A stretch of DNA of 64,000 nt from AR12 sp036265915 (lineage in GTDB: Bacteria > Methylomirabilota > Methylomirabilia > Rokubacteriales > CSP1-6), in assembly GCA_036265915.1 (NCBI GenBank), contig DATAOC010000134.1:1-64000 (forward strand). Direction: 5' to 3'. Position 1 is the stretch's first letter, and each line of letters starts with the position of its first letter. Shown one piece after another: positions 50,834 through 59,724 of this stretch. Made by a program: the position numbers and the translations under genes. The notes beneath the pieces are model-generated. The model did no database searches. It was not told where the DNA came from and saw nothing but the letters and a program-made list of their open reading frames with translations.

Positions 50834-52438
50834 CTACCCGAACACGAAGCCCGCGTAGCCGGCCGCCGCCACCTCGTCACACTTCTCCCGGTACTTCGGC
50901 GCGCCGCCGGCGTAGACGATGAAGGTACGCGTCTGCTTGCCCGCCACGTTCGTGTTGATGCCCATCATCCACGAGTCGACCCGGGTGAAGAGCATACGTC
51001 GGCCGGTCTCGTGCACGTGCTGCAGCCACTCCTGCTCCGCCGCCGGCGTCGGCTCCACGCGGCTGTGGCCGCGCTCCCGCATGTGCGCGATGAGCGTGGT
51101 CACCCAGTCCACGTTCTGCTCGATGCAGCGCGGGATGTTGCAGAACGTGGCCGCGTTGTGCGGCCCCACCAGCGTGAACAGATTCGGGAAGCCCTCCACC
51201 TGCAGCCCGAGAAACGTGCGCGGGCCGTCCGCCCACTTGTCGCGCAGCCGCCGTCCGGCGCGGCCGCGGATGTCGATACGGTCGAAGGCCCCGGTGACGG
51301 CGTCGAAGCCGGTCGCGTAGATGAGCATGTCGAGCGGGTGGTGGCCGCCGCGGGTGTCGACGCCGCTCTCCGTGATCCGCTCGATCGGCGTCTCGCGCAG
51401 ATCGACGAGGCGCACGTTCGGCTGGTTGTAGACCTCGTAATAGCCGCTCTCGAGCGGCACCCGGCGCGTGCCGAAGCCGTGGTTGGTCGGAATGAGCTTT
51501 TCAGCGAGGTGCACGTCCTTCACGCGCTGGCGAATCTTGCGGCGCATGAACTCCGTGATGGTGGCGTTGGCCTCCTCGCTGACCAGGACGTCGCGGAAGT
51601 TCCCCATCCAGATGCCGAAGCCGGGCTCGCGATACCGCTGCTCGAAGAACGCCTCCCGCTCCTCGGCGCTGACCTCGAGCGCCTTTCGCGGATCGGCGTC
51701 GTGGATGAAGCAGCCGAAGGACTGACGGCAGCGCGCGAATGTCTCCGCGTACGTGGCCTTGATCCGCGCCTGCGTGACGGCATCGATCGGACTGTTGTGC
51801 AGCGGCGCGCACCAGTTCGGCGTGCGCTGGAACACGGTGAGGTGACCAACGGTCTTCGCGATCTCGGTGATCGCCTGCACGGCGGTGGCGCCGGTTCCGA
51901 TCACGCCGACGCGCTTGCCGCTGAAGCTCACCGGCTCGTGCGGCCAGCGCGCCGTGTGGTACGCCTCGCCGCGAAAGGCGCCGACGCCGGGGATGACCGG
52001 CATGGTCGGCGCCGACAACGGTCCGATGGCGGTGATCAGGAATCGAGCCCGCGCGCGCTGCCCATCCTGGCTGGTGACGTCCCACTCACCCGCCGGCTCG
52101 TCGTACACGGCGGCGGCGATCCGGCAGCCGAACTCGATGTCACGCCGGAGGTCCAGCTTGTCCGCCACGAAGTTGCAGTACCGCAGCGTCTCCGGCTGGG
52201 CGGCGAAGTGCTCGCTCCACTCCCATTCGGCGAGAATCTCCTCCGAGAAGGAGTACCCGTACGTCCACGACTCGGAGTCGAACCGCGCGCCGGGATAGCG
52301 GTTCCAGTACCAGGTGCCGCCCACGCCGTCGCCGGCCTCGAACACCCGTACGCGAAGCCCGAGATCGCGCAAGCGGTGCAGCTGATACATTCCGGAGATC
52401 CCGGCGCCGATCACGATGACGTCGAAGTCCGCGCTCAT
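50834..52438 (-). CDS. Flavin-containing monooxygenase, Baeyer-Villiger type
   Basis: A 534-residue FAD/NADPH enzyme with FAD motif IGAGISGMYQ (11-20), the Baeyer-Villiger signature FRGEAYHTARWPHE (F-x-G-x3-H-x3-W), and the NADP motif VGVIGTGATAVQ. It inserts oxygen into ketones or oxidises sulfides or amines. Length fits type I BVMOs such as cyclohexanone or steroid monooxygenase. It faces the peroxiredoxin selenoprotein gene divergently (89 bases apart). Confidence 0.92.
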   Translation of the reverse strand: MSADFDVIVIGAGISGMYQLHRLRDLGLRVRVFEAGDGVGGTWYWNRYPGARFDSESWTYGYSFSEEILAEWEWSEHFAAQPETLRYCNFVADKLDLRRDIEFGCRIAAAVYDEPAGEWDVTSQDGQRARARFLITAIGPLSAPTMPVIPGVGAFRGEAYHTARWPHEPVSFSGKRVGVIGTGATAVQAITEIAKTVGHLTVFQRTPNWCAPLHNSPIDAVTQARIKATYAETFARCRQSFGCFIHDADPRKALEVSAEEREAFFEQRYREPGFGIWMGNFRDVLVSEEANATITEFMRRKIRQRVKDVHLAEKLIPTNHGFGTRRVPLESGYYEVYNQPNVRLVDLRETPIERITESGVDTRGGHHPLDMLIYATGFDAVTGAFDRIDIRGRAGRRLRDKWADGPRTFLGLQVEGFPNLFTLVGPHNAATFCNIPRCIEQNVDWVTTLIAHMRERGHSRVEPTPAAEQEWLQHVHETGRRMLFTRVDSWMMGINTNVAGKQTRTFIVYAGGAPKYREKCDEVAAAGYAGFVFG

Positions 52439-52527
52439 CGTCAGCTCCCCTGCAGCCGGCGGCCGTCATACGCCGCCGGGAGGCCCGCGTTGCCGCGCAC
52501 GATAGACTTCATACGGAGGACACGGCC

Positions 52528-53055
52528 ATGCGCACGGATCTGGTCGTCGGCGGTCGCTTCCCCGATCTCGAGCTGCCGGATCATCGCCGGCGCCCGGTGC
52601 GGCTTTCCGGTCTGGCGAACGGCTATCCGCTGATCGTGAGCTTCTATCGCGGCTACTGGTGACCGAAGTGCGCGGTGCAGGTCAGGCACCTCACGAGTAT
52701 GCAGGATGAGCTCGCCGTCAACTACTGCCAGCTCGCCGTGGTGAGCACCGATCCACCCGAGGTGACGGCGGCCTTTCGAGCCGGGCTGGGCGCGACGTTC
52801 ACGTTCCTCAGCGATCACGCCCGTCGAGCCATCGGTGAGCTCGACATCGTGGAGCAGACCGCGCCGGGCTTCGAGCACGGCCTCGTCGCGCTGCCCTACA
52901 CGTTCTCGCTGCACCCGGATCTGACGATTCATCAGATCTATAACGGCTGGTGGTTCGTCGGCCGGCCGACGCTCGAGGAGCTGCGCCAGGACCTGCGCGC
53001 GATCATGCAGAAGTGCCGTGCCGACTACGAGTACGCGCCGTCACCCTCTCGCTGA
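52528..53055 (+). CDS. Peroxiredoxin-like (AhpC/TSA) selenoprotein with U-x-x-C (Sec45)
   Basis: A 175-residue thioredoxin-fold protein if TGA at 52660-52662 is read as Sec. The 44 codons before it (ATG 52528 after CGGAGGA) end LIVSFYRGYW, and the in-frame continuation is PKCAVQVRHLTSMQDEL. In the AhpC/TSA redoxin family this site is FYRGxWCPYC, so Sec45 replaces the peroxidatic cysteine and Cys48 is the resolving one. The rest (VVSTDPPEVTAAF, FTFLSDHARRAIGELD) fits the fold to the end. A hairpin closely resembling the E. coli fdhF SECIS starts after the TGA. Role: thiol peroxidase. A broken gene with one nonsense change is the alternative. Confidence 0.8.
52668..52694 (+). promoter_or_regulatory. 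SECIS-like hairpin, peroxiredoxin selenoprotein
   Basis: ggtgc (52674-52678) and gcacc (52686-52690) pair around the loop aggtcag (52679-52685); gtg (52668-52670) and cac (52692-52694) extend the stem across a small internal loop. The loop G is 17 bases after the TGA. The core ggtgcaggtcaggcacc is close to the fdhF SECIS core ggttgcaggtctgcacc. Confidence 0.7.
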
Positions 53056-53067
53056 GATCGCGCGCCG

Positions 53068-54288
53068 TCAGACGGCGGGGCTGGGCAGCGCGTGGGCGCC
53101 GGACGAGCGCGGCGGGCGGAACGTGAACGCGATGGCGGTGGCCGCGACGCCGATGGTGGCCGAGCCGACGAAGAGCCATAGGTAGCTGCCGAGCGAGTCG
53201 TAGAGCCACCCTCCCGCCCATGCTCCGAGGGCCATCCCGAGCGTCGACACGAAGGCGACCGCGCCGAACGCCGTGCCCATGATGCGCTCGCCGAAATACT
53301 CGCGGACGAGGATCGCGTAGAGAGGCATGACGCCGCCATAGGCGAAGCCGAACACGACCGCGAGCGCGTAGAAGCTCGCCAGCTGTCCGGCGAACAGATA
53401 CAAGCTGACCGCGAACGCCTGCAGCGCCAGGCCCGTGACCAGCGTCCGCTTCGCTCCGACACGGTCCGCAACCAGCCCGCAGACGATCTTGCCGGTGAGC
53501 GACGCGAGGCCGGCCACGCTGAGCACCGTGGCCGCCGCCATCGCCGAGACACCGCGGTCGATGGCATGGGTCACCATGTGGAAGATAGGCCCCGAGTGCG
53601 TGGCACAGCAGGCGAAATACGCGAGCGCAATGGCGGCGAACTGCGGCGTCCGCAGTGCCTGCGCCACCGTGAAGCCGGAACCGCCGCCGGGCGCCGTCGT
53701 CGATCCCACGGCGATGGCGTCGTGCGACGGCGGCTTGCGCAGAAGCAGCGCGGCCGGGATGATCACGAGCCAGACGACATCGCCGAGCACGACCATCGCG
53801 AAGCGCCAGCCGTACTCCGTGATGAGCCAGCGCGCGAGCGGCGCCATGACGGTGGACCCGACGCTCAGCCCCGCCGAGACGAGTGCCACCGCCAGGCTTC
53901 GATGGTGGGTGAACCAGCGCGCGGTCGCGGCGGTCAGCGGCGTGTAGAAGCTGCCGGTCGCGACGCCGACGACGACGCCGAAGAAGATCTGGAACTGCGT
54001 CAGGCTGTCCGCCTGGCTGGCGGCGACGAGCCCGGCGCCGAGCAGGGCACCGCCGATGAGGACCACCAGCCGCGTGCCGAAGCGGTCGGAGAGCGCGCCC
54101 CAGAGGAACGATCCGACGCCCATGCCGAGCCAGTTCAGCGAGCTGGCGGTCGAGATCCCCATCCGGGACCAGCCCATGGCCTCGGCCATCGGCTGGAGGA
54201 AGACGCTGAGCGACAGCATCGCGCCCACCCCGACACAGGTGACGACGATGCCGACGCCGACGATGATCCAGCCGTAGAACACGCTCAT
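53068..54288 (-). CDS. Major facilitator superfamily transporter
   Basis: A 406-residue, twelve-helix MFS protein. MSVFYGWIIVGVGIVVTCVG begins helix 1, the loop 2-3 motif is GALSDRFGTRLVV (typical G-x3-D-R-x-G-x-R), and the mirrored loop 8-9 motif is CGLVADRVGAKRT. It is of the monocarboxylate/oxalate-formate (OFA) type. The substrate is not known. It is convergent with the selenoprotein gene (12-base gap). Confidence 0.9.
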   Translation of the reverse strand: MSVFYGWIIVGVGIVVTCVGVGAMLSLSVFLQPMAEAMGWSRMGISTASSLNWLGMGVGSFLWGALSDRFGTRLVVLIGGALLGAGLVAASQADSLTQFQIFFGVVVGVATGSFYTPLTAATARWFTHHRSLAVALVSAGLSVGSTVMAPLARWLITEYGWRFAMVVLGDVVWLVIIPAALLLRKPPSHDAIAVGSTTAPGGGSGFTVAQALRTPQFAAIALAYFACCATHSGPIFHMVTHAIDRGVSAMAAATVLSVAGLASLTGKIVCGLVADRVGAKRTLVTGLALQAFAVSLYLFAGQLASFYALAVVFGFAYGGVMPLYAILVREYFGERIMGTAFGAVAFVSTLGMALGAWAGGWLYDSLGSYLWLFVGSATIGVAATAIAFTFRPPRSSGAHALPSPAV

Positions 54289-54372
54289 GAATCCTCCGAT
54301 GCCCTTTCGCAGTATGTCGAATGGGGCAAGCCGGAATCGACACGTGCTGCGTCGCTGGACGACGGCGTCGAA

Positions 54373-55245
54373 CTAGAGGCCGGCGAGCGCGGACTTCATC
54401 TTCACGATGGCGTCGATGTGGGCGCGTGCGGAGAGTCCCGAGCCCATCGTGTTCACGGAGAGGTGGGTGGCCCCGAGCTCCCGCCACTCGCGCGCACGCT
54501 TGGCCCACTCGGTGGGTCCGCCGATCGAATACGGAAACCGTCCCTCGATGCCGACCGCGGACAGCGGGCGGCCGGCATCCTTTATATAAGCACGCACGCG
54601 GTCCAGCGTGTGGCTCGCCTCGTCGCCCGGCTGGAACTGCGGAAACCAGCCGTCCGAGATCGCGGCCACGCGCTTGAGCACGGGCTCGGCCATGCCACCC
54701 ATCCACACGGGGATGGGCCGCTGCACGGGCAGCGGATTGATGCCGGCCCGATCGATGTGATGATACGCGCCGTCGAAGTCGATCACGGGCTCGGTCCAGA
54801 GCTTGCGCATGACGGCGATCTGCTCGCTCACCCGACGGCCGCGCGTGTGAAAGTCTTCGTTCAGCGCCTCGTACTCGACGTGGTTCCACCCGATGCCCAC
54901 GCCGAGCCGCAGCCGCCCGCCGGTCAGGACGTCGACCGCGGCCGCCTGCTTGGCGACGAGCGCGGTCTGGCGCTGCGGCAGGATGAGAATGCCGGTGACG
55001 AGCTCCAGACGCCGCGTGCACGCCGCCAGGAAGCCGAACAGCACGAAGACCTCGTGAAAGGGGCTCTGGTCGGTGTACGGCGGCCGACGGCCCAGCGTGT
55101 CGAAGCGCTCGACCTTGCCGCCCAGCACGTGGTCGAAGACAAGCAGATGATCGTAGCCCGCGCCCTCGGCGGCCTGCGCGTAATCGCGGATCACCGCCGG
55201 ATCCGAGCCGATCTCCGTCTGCGGAAATACCACGCCGAGTCTCAT
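54373..55245 (-). CDS. LLM-class F420-dependent oxidoreductase
   Basis: A 290-residue luciferase-like TIM-barrel protein: MRLGVVFPQTEIGSDPAVI, YDHLLVFDHVLGG, RLELVTGILILPQRQTALV, RLRLGVGIGWNHVEYEALN and PVWMGG are family hallmarks of coenzyme F420-dependent (TIGR03619-like) enzymes. It transfers hydride to an unknown substrate and implies F420 use in this organism. It starts at ATG 55245, 4 bases after the ModA-like gene stop, and so is co-transcribed with it. Confidence 0.9.
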   Translation of the reverse strand: MRLGVVFPQTEIGSDPAVIRDYAQAAEGAGYDHLLVFDHVLGGKVERFDTLGRRPPYTDQSPFHEVFVLFGFLAACTRRLELVTGILILPQRQTALVAKQAAAVDVLTGGRLRLGVGIGWNHVEYEALNEDFHTRGRRVSEQIAVMRKLWTEPVIDFDGAYHHIDRAGINPLPVQRPIPVWMGGMAEPVLKRVAAISDGWFPQFQPGDEASHTLDRVRAYIKDAGRPLSAVGIEGRFPYSIGGPTEWAKRAREWRELGATHLSVNTMGSGLSARAHIDAIVKMKSALAGL

Positions 55246-55249
55246 GATC

Positions 55250-55999
55250 TCAGTCTCCGAGGCCTTTGGCCCTGTAGATCGGCGCGGCACGCGGGCCCGA
55301 CAGGAACTCGATCAACGCCCGGCCCGCGGCCGGCTCCTGCGCGTCGCTGACGAGGCCGACCGAGAAGATCGTCACCGTCTGCAGCTCTTGCGGCAACGGG
55401 CCGACGACCTCCACCCCGGGCACGGCCTTCAGCTCCGGAATCTGCGCCGCCGCAAGATCGATCTCGCCCGCCGCCAGCATCTCCCCGGCTTTCGTGCCGG
55501 TATCCTTGTACTTCGCTTTCACCTGATCCGCGATGCCCAGCCGCTCGAGCACCCGCGCGAACGCGACGCCGGAGGCCCCCTCGCGCGAGTAGCCGACCGA
55601 CTTCGCCGCGAGCACGGCGGCTTTCAACGCATCCGGCGTGGCGATGTCCGGTTTCGGCGTACCGGCCTTCACCGCGACGCCGACCCCCGAGCGCGCCACC
55701 TCTTTCTTGCTGTCGCTCACGACCTTCCCTTGCTTCGCCAGGTCGTCGATGATGGGGCCGGTCAGAATCAGCACGTCGGCCGGCGCGCCGTCGAGGAACT
55801 TGCCCTTGAGGACGGCCGCCAGCCCGTACGTGACCGCGACGCGGTGCCCCGTGGCCGCTTCGAACTGTGAGAACAGCTCGGGCGTGGCCGGCTGCATGCC
55901 GACGGTGCTCAAGACCTTCACCTCGGCCGCGTACCCGCGTGCCGGCCCCACGACCGTGGCCGCGACGAGTACGAGCCATGCCGCAATCGCTCTCTTCAT
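55250..55999 (-). CDS. ModA-like periplasmic substrate-binding protein
   Basis: A 249-residue protein with a signal peptide (about 1-25) and the ModA/PBP fold: VKVLSTVGMQPATPELFSQF, RVAVTYGLAAVLKGKFLDG, PADVLILTGPIIDDLAKQGKV, GEIDLAAAQIPELKAVPGVE. It resembles molybdate-binding homologues that occur without ModB/ModC; no permease is nearby. Other small anions are possible ligands. It is followed closely by the LLM oxidoreductase gene. The ATG at 55999 is chosen for the signal peptide. Confidence 0.8.
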   Translation of the reverse strand: MKRAIAAWLVLVAATVVGPARGYAAEVKVLSTVGMQPATPELFSQFEAATGHRVAVTYGLAAVLKGKFLDGAPADVLILTGPIIDDLAKQGKVVSDSKKEVARSGVGVAVKAGTPKPDIATPDALKAAVLAAKSVGYSREGASGVAFARVLERLGIADQVKAKYKDTGTKAGEMLAAGEIDLAAAQIPELKAVPGVEVVGPLPQELQTVTIFSVGLVSDAQEPAAGRALIEFLSGPRAAPIYRAKGLGD

Positions 56000-56428
56000 G
56001 TCGTTCCCCCGAGAAGCCGCACGCGAAGGCGCGCATCCAATCACTGCGCGGCGGCTCGCAGCGATTCTAGCTCGAATCGCGAGCGCGGTGAGTCCCGGCT
56101 CGTGCGCGTGCCATGCGCCGGCTGACCGGACGCTGAGGTAGCCGAATCGAAGGCATTCCTCGACATTTCCGGTGGCCTGGCGTAACCTGAGTGCGCCTAC
56201 CACCGGACTTCCTGGCTGACGCAGTCTGGCGTCACGTCCCTTGGGATCTGGCTTTGGCCGCAGCGCTGTCAGCACGGGAGCGACACGACGTCTCTGCGGC
56301 TCGAGGCGGCTCGGTTGTCAATGCGCGCGTATGGCATCTCGGCGCTGGCGTCCGTCATGCTGATCGCGGCGCCCACGGCGCCGCTGGTACACGAGTTCTT
56401 CACAGAGGATCGCGGAAGAGGTGGCGTC
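56000..56428. other. 429-base gap between divergent genes
   Basis: No gene is convincing here. The frame of the RNA-binding-protein gene is open from 56315 and would encode a hydrophobic stretch (MRAYGISALASVMLIAAP) before its real start; I take this as leader. No clear promoter or hairpin was identified. Confidence 0.4.
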
Positions 56429-56728
56429 ATGACTCAGAAGCTCTTCATCGGTGGCTTATCGTTCTCGACATCGGCTGAGCGGCTGCGGGAGTTTCTGGGC
56501 GCCGTCGATGGTGTCGAGTCCGCGACCGTTATAACGGATCGTGCCACGGGGCAGTCGCGCGGCTTCGGCTTCGTCGAGATGAACAGCCTCGAGGCGGCCA
56601 AGACCGCCATGCGCGACCTGAACGGCCAGGAGCTGGACGGCCGCCGGCTGCGCATCGAGCTGGCGAATCCCTCGGGCGAGCGACGGAACGATTCCCGCGG
56701 CGGTGCCTCCGGCGGCCGGAGCTGGTAG
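56429..56728 (+). CDS. RNA recognition motif (RRM) protein
   Basis: A 99-residue single RRM with RNP2 KLFIGGL (4-10) and RNP1 RGFGFVEM (44-51), then a short Arg/Gly/Ser-rich tail. Such bacterial glycine-tailed RRM proteins resemble cyanobacterial Rbp and cold-induced RNA chaperones. The ATG at 56429 follows GAGGTG. It begins a small rightward cluster with two small genes and ribosomal protein S21, fitting a role in RNA folding or translation at low temperature. Confidence 0.88.
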   Translation: MTQKLFIGGLSFSTSAERLREFLGAVDGVESATVITDRATGQSRGFGFVEMNSLEAAKTAMRDLNGQELDGRRLRIELANPSGERRNDSRGGASGGRSW

Positions 56729-56744
56729 AACAGATGACGACACA

Positions 56745-56954
56745 ATGCAGGTAGCCGCGGTCGCGAAGGCGGAAGACCGCGGCTGGCGCTGGCGTATCGT
56801 CAACTACGCGGGCGACGTCATCGAGGAGTCGACCGAGGTCTTCGGCAGCATTTCTGCGGCGGTGGCCCAGGGCAGTGCGCGGCTACTCAAGCTGAATCTC
56901 GTCGATCGATCCGAACCGGCTCGGGCGTGGCGCCGGGTATCGCATCGTGGCTGA
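56745..56954 (+). CDS. Small hypothetical protein in the RRM-S21 cluster
   Basis: A 69-residue product (MQVAAVAKAEDRGWRWRIVN start, then a helix-like ISAAVAQGSARLLKLNLVD). No family recognised. It lies 16 bases after the RRM gene and 30 bases before S21 on the same strand. The start is ATG 56745; no strong ribosome site is visible, so confidence is modest. Confidence 0.5.
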   Translation: MQVAAVAKAEDRGWRWRIVNYAGDVIEESTEVFGSISAAVAQGSARLLKLNLVDRSEPARAWRRVSHRG

Positions 56955-56984
56955 GACCGCGGTCGTGTCCACCGAGGGTCGCCC

Positions 56985-57215
56985 ATGCCGCGCGTGATCA
57001 CCGCGGCTCGCATCGAGGTCGCTGGCAATCAGATCGATCTCGCGCTGAAGGCGCTCAAGAAACACATGCTCAAGGAAGGCATCTTTCAGGAGATGAAGCG
57101 GCGTGCCTTCTACGAGAAGCCGTCGGTCAAGCGCAAGCGGAAGCAGGCGCACGCGCGCAAGCGGCAACGCAAGGCGCTCAAGCGAGCCAACGCCTCCGCC
57201 GACTGGGATCGGTGA
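56985..57215 (+). CDS. rpsU: 30S ribosomal protein bS21
   Basis: A 76-residue basic protein: VEVAGNQ-type start (RIEVAGNQIDLALKALKKH), then EGIFQEMKRRAFYEKPSVKR, the S21 signature, and a Lys/Arg-rich tail. S21 sits on the 30S platform near the anti-Shine-Dalgarno and affects initiation. The N-terminal PRVITAA extension is slightly longer than in E. coli. The following gene overlaps its stop (GTGA). Confidence 0.92.
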   Translation: MPRVITAARIEVAGNQIDLALKALKKHMLKEGIFQEMKRRAFYEKPSVKRKRKQAHARKRQRKALKRANASADWDR

Positions 57216-57463
57216 ACACTTCGGCTCCCACCGAGCAGACCTGGTGGCTGCTCGACTACTACAACGAACGCTCGCGGCTGCTCACGCGCGTTCGTGTGCA
57301 GGCGAGATTACCGGCCACCGCGACCACCATCGGCGCCCAGCAGCTTCTCGCCGCCCATCCCGCAGCGTCCCGACGCACTCGCCAGACCCTGCTCCGTCGG
57401 GCCCAGTCGAACGATCGGCTGCCTGACGGCTGGGTCCTCTATCGAATCGCCACGGAGTCCTGA
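57212..57463 (+). CDS. Small hypothetical protein coupled to rpsU
   Basis: An 83-residue product from GTG 57212, overlapping the rpsU stop by 4 bases. It has TWWLLDYYNERSRLLTRVRV and a basic helix, and ends WVLYRIATES, with no cysteines. No family recognised. The overlap and absence of better frames support it as real. Confidence 0.5.
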   Translation: MNTSAPTEQTWWLLDYYNERSRLLTRVRVQARLPATATTIGAQQLLAAHPAASRRTRQTLLRRAQSNDRLPDGWVLYRIATES

Positions 57464-57481
57464 CCGCCGCCGACGATTCCC

Positions 57482-57510
57482 TTGACCCGCGCGATCATTT
57501 TCCCTACCGT
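57482..57510 (+). promoter_or_regulatory. Possible promoter of the LtaS-like gene
   Basis: TTGACC (57482-57487) and TACCGT (57505-57510) are 17 bases apart; transcription would start close to the ATG at 57519, giving a nearly leaderless message. Confidence 0.3.
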
Positions 57511-57518
57511 CGCACGGG

Positions 57519-59699
57519 ATGAGATGGCTCGGTCGTCCTTCGTCGCTGTCGCTCACCGCACTCTTCTGGTGGGGCATCTACGTCAGCATCCAGACTGCGG
57601 AGCGGCTCTTTCTCGTCGCCACCAGCCTCGCGCAGGAGCGGCCGACCGCCGCCACGCTGGCCAAGACCCTGACGACGGGCTTGCGCGCGGACCTCATCGG
57701 CGCCACCGCGGCCGTCGTCATCGCGACCGTGCTCGGCCTGATCCTCGGTGCTGCGCTGGCGGGGGTCCGACGGTGGCGTAACCGGCGTGGACCCGGATCG
57801 CCCTGGACGAACGGTGTGTGGATCGGAGGTCTGCTCATCGCGCTGGTGCTCCTGGCGGTCATGACGGTCGACATGGGGTACTACCGCTACAGCGGGCAGC
57901 GCCTCGACCTCGTGTTCCTCGAGTACGTCAGCGACGTCTTCGCCCAGGCAACCGAGGTCGATATCGCGCAGAGCCAGGTCGGCCGCCAGACGGCAGCCGA
58001 GTTCGGCGATGGCTCCAAATGGGCGGCCCACGTGGCGGGCTATGCCGCCGTCATGGCCGCCTGCGTGGCTGCCTGGTGGCTCGCGTTCGCTCGCGGCATC
58101 GGCCCGCTCGTGCGCCGGTATGAAACGTCCGCGCCGCGGGTGACCCGCGTCTTGCTGGCGCTCGCGCTCGTCTGGAGCGGCACCGGGTTCCAGCGCGGAA
58201 CCTCGCTTCAGGTCAAGCGCGTCTCGATCAGCAGCTCGACGTATTACACGCTGGCGCAGAACCCGTTGTGGCTGTTCTCGGACAACATCGAGGGCATGCT
58301 CGAGAAACGCTTCGCCGGCTCCGATGCCGCGCTCAAGCGCCTGATGCCACCGCAGACCGCATTCGAGCTCGCGCGAGAGATGGTCGCCCCGGGCGCCACC
58401 TTTCCCTCGTCACGCTACGCGCTGGTCCATTCGACGACCACTGTCCCTGGCCTCCATCTGCAGCAAGCCACGGGGGCGGGACGACCGAACGTGCTGATGA
58501 TCTTCGTCGAGGGCCTCGACCGGCGATTCCTGCAGCGAACGGTCCGCGGTATTCGGGTCACACCGTTCCTCGATCATCTGCGCGGCGACAGCGTCTACTT
58601 CGAGAACTTCTTCTCGAATGGCGCGTCGACGTTCCACGGGCTGTTCGCGTCCTTCTGCTCGGAGCTGCCGCGTCTCGGCTTTTCGGCCACCCGCACGCAC
58701 TACGGCAACGAGTTCCTGTGCCTGCCGGCGGCCCTGCGCGCGGGGAACTACTCGACCGAGATGGTCATCGGACAGAATCGCGACCGCGGGCACTCCCGCT
58801 TCGGGCTGTTCATGGCCCGCAACGGCCTCGAGACCCTCCGCGACGAGGGCGACTTCGGACCGGAGGCTCGCAGAGGGCGACTCGGCGTGCTCGACGAGGG
58901 GCTGTTCGACCTTCTGCGGTCGCGGGTGGCCGCCGCCCAGGCTGGTAGTCGTCCGTTCTTCATCACCACGCTCACGACCAACACGCATCACCCGTTCGAC
59001 GTGCCCGAGGATCACCCCGACGTCCGCGCGCTGAAGGACGAGCCCGACGGCTATGTGCGAGCGCTGCGCTATCTCGACACCGAGCTGGAGCGGTTCTTCA
59101 CCGCCCTGCACCGCGACCGTCTGCTGCGGAACACCGTGGTCCTCATCCTCGGCGATCACGGGCGCCACGAACGGCGTCGCGGCACCGACGTCGAGCTGAA
59201 AGTCGGCCATGTCATGGCCCCGCTGTTCGTGTGGCTCGACGAGTCGCTTCGACAGCCGAGCAGCTACCGGCCGCGCACGGTGTCGACGGTCGCCAGCCAG
59301 GTCGACGTCGCTCCGACGGTCCTGTCGCTCACAGGCCTGTTGCCGCCCTTCGTCCCGTTCATCGGGCGGGACATGAGCTGCGCGCTGGCGACGGCCTGCC
59401 ACGAGGACAACGTCGCGTACTTCACGAGCCACTACGACAACCTCATCGGTCGCGCCGACCGCGACGGCCTGTGGCTCTACTCCTTTGCCACGCAAACCCT
59501 CGAGCAGACCGACCTCACGCTGACGGCTGCGCCACGGGTCCGGAAGCTCAGCGAGCCGGACGCGGCGGCGAACTACCAGAGGCTCATCTCGCTCTACGTC
59601 GCCACCAACGTCCTGCTCGATCGAAACCGCATCTGGTCGTCGAAGGATTTCGCTCGCACATCGGTGAGCCAGGGGGTCGAGAGCGTCGTGAAACGTTAA
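57519..59699 (+). CDS. LtaS-like sulfatase-fold membrane enzyme (phosphoglycerol transferase family)
   Basis: A 726-residue membrane enzyme: about five helices in the first 225 residues (for example near 9-30, 60-80 and 100-120) and a periplasmic alkaline-phosphatase/sulfatase domain (about 320-690). Metal and nucleophile motifs are visible: VLMIFVEGLDRR (Glu), NGASTFHGLFASFC (Ser/Thr nucleophile), LILGDHGRH (Asp, His) and KVGHVMAPLFVW (His). This is the LtaS/OpgB family, which transfers glycerol or ethanolamine phosphate to envelope glycans. In a diderm, osmoregulated-glucan or LPS-core modification is likelier than lipoteichoic acid. The substrate is unknown. Confidence 0.88.
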   Translation: MRWLGRPSSLSLTALFWWGIYVSIQTAERLFLVATSLAQERPTAATLAKTLTTGLRADLIGATAAVVIATVLGLILGAALAGVRRWRNRRGPGSPWTNGVWIGGLLIALVLLAVMTVDMGYYRYSGQRLDLVFLEYVSDVFAQATEVDIAQSQVGRQTAAEFGDGSKWAAHVAGYAAVMAACVAAWWLAFARGIGPLVRRYETSAPRVTRVLLALALVWSGTGFQRGTSLQVKRVSISSSTYYTLAQNPLWLFSDNIEGMLEKRFAGSDAALKRLMPPQTAFELAREMVAPGATFPSSRYALVHSTTTVPGLHLQQATGAGRPNVLMIFVEGLDRRFLQRTVRGIRVTPFLDHLRGDSVYFENFFSNGASTFHGLFASFCSELPRLGFSATRTHYGNEFLCLPAALRAGNYSTEMVIGQNRDRGHSRFGLFMARNGLETLRDEGDFGPEARRGRLGVLDEGLFDLLRSRVAAAQAGSRPFFITTLTTNTHHPFDVPEDHPDVRALKDEPDGYVRALRYLDTELERFFTALHRDRLLRNTVVLILGDHGRHERRRGTDVELKVGHVMAPLFVWLDESLRQPSSYRPRTVSTVASQVDVAPTVLSLTGLLPPFVPFIGRDMSCALATACHEDNVAYFTSHYDNLIGRADRDGLWLYSFATQTLEQTDLTLTAAPRVRKLSEPDAAANYQRLISLYVATNVLLDRNRIWSSKDFARTSVSQGVESVVKR

Positions 59700-59724
59700 C
59701 GTCGGCACTCGGCCGTCCCTCCGC

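Noticed and set aside
53003..55021. Minus-strand open frame of 672 codons across the MFS transporter and LLM genes
   Set aside because: It crosses two real genes in another frame and has Arg-rich composition.
56315..56428. Signal-peptide extension of the RRM protein
   Set aside because: An exported RRM protein is implausible and a ribosome site precedes the ATG at 56429.
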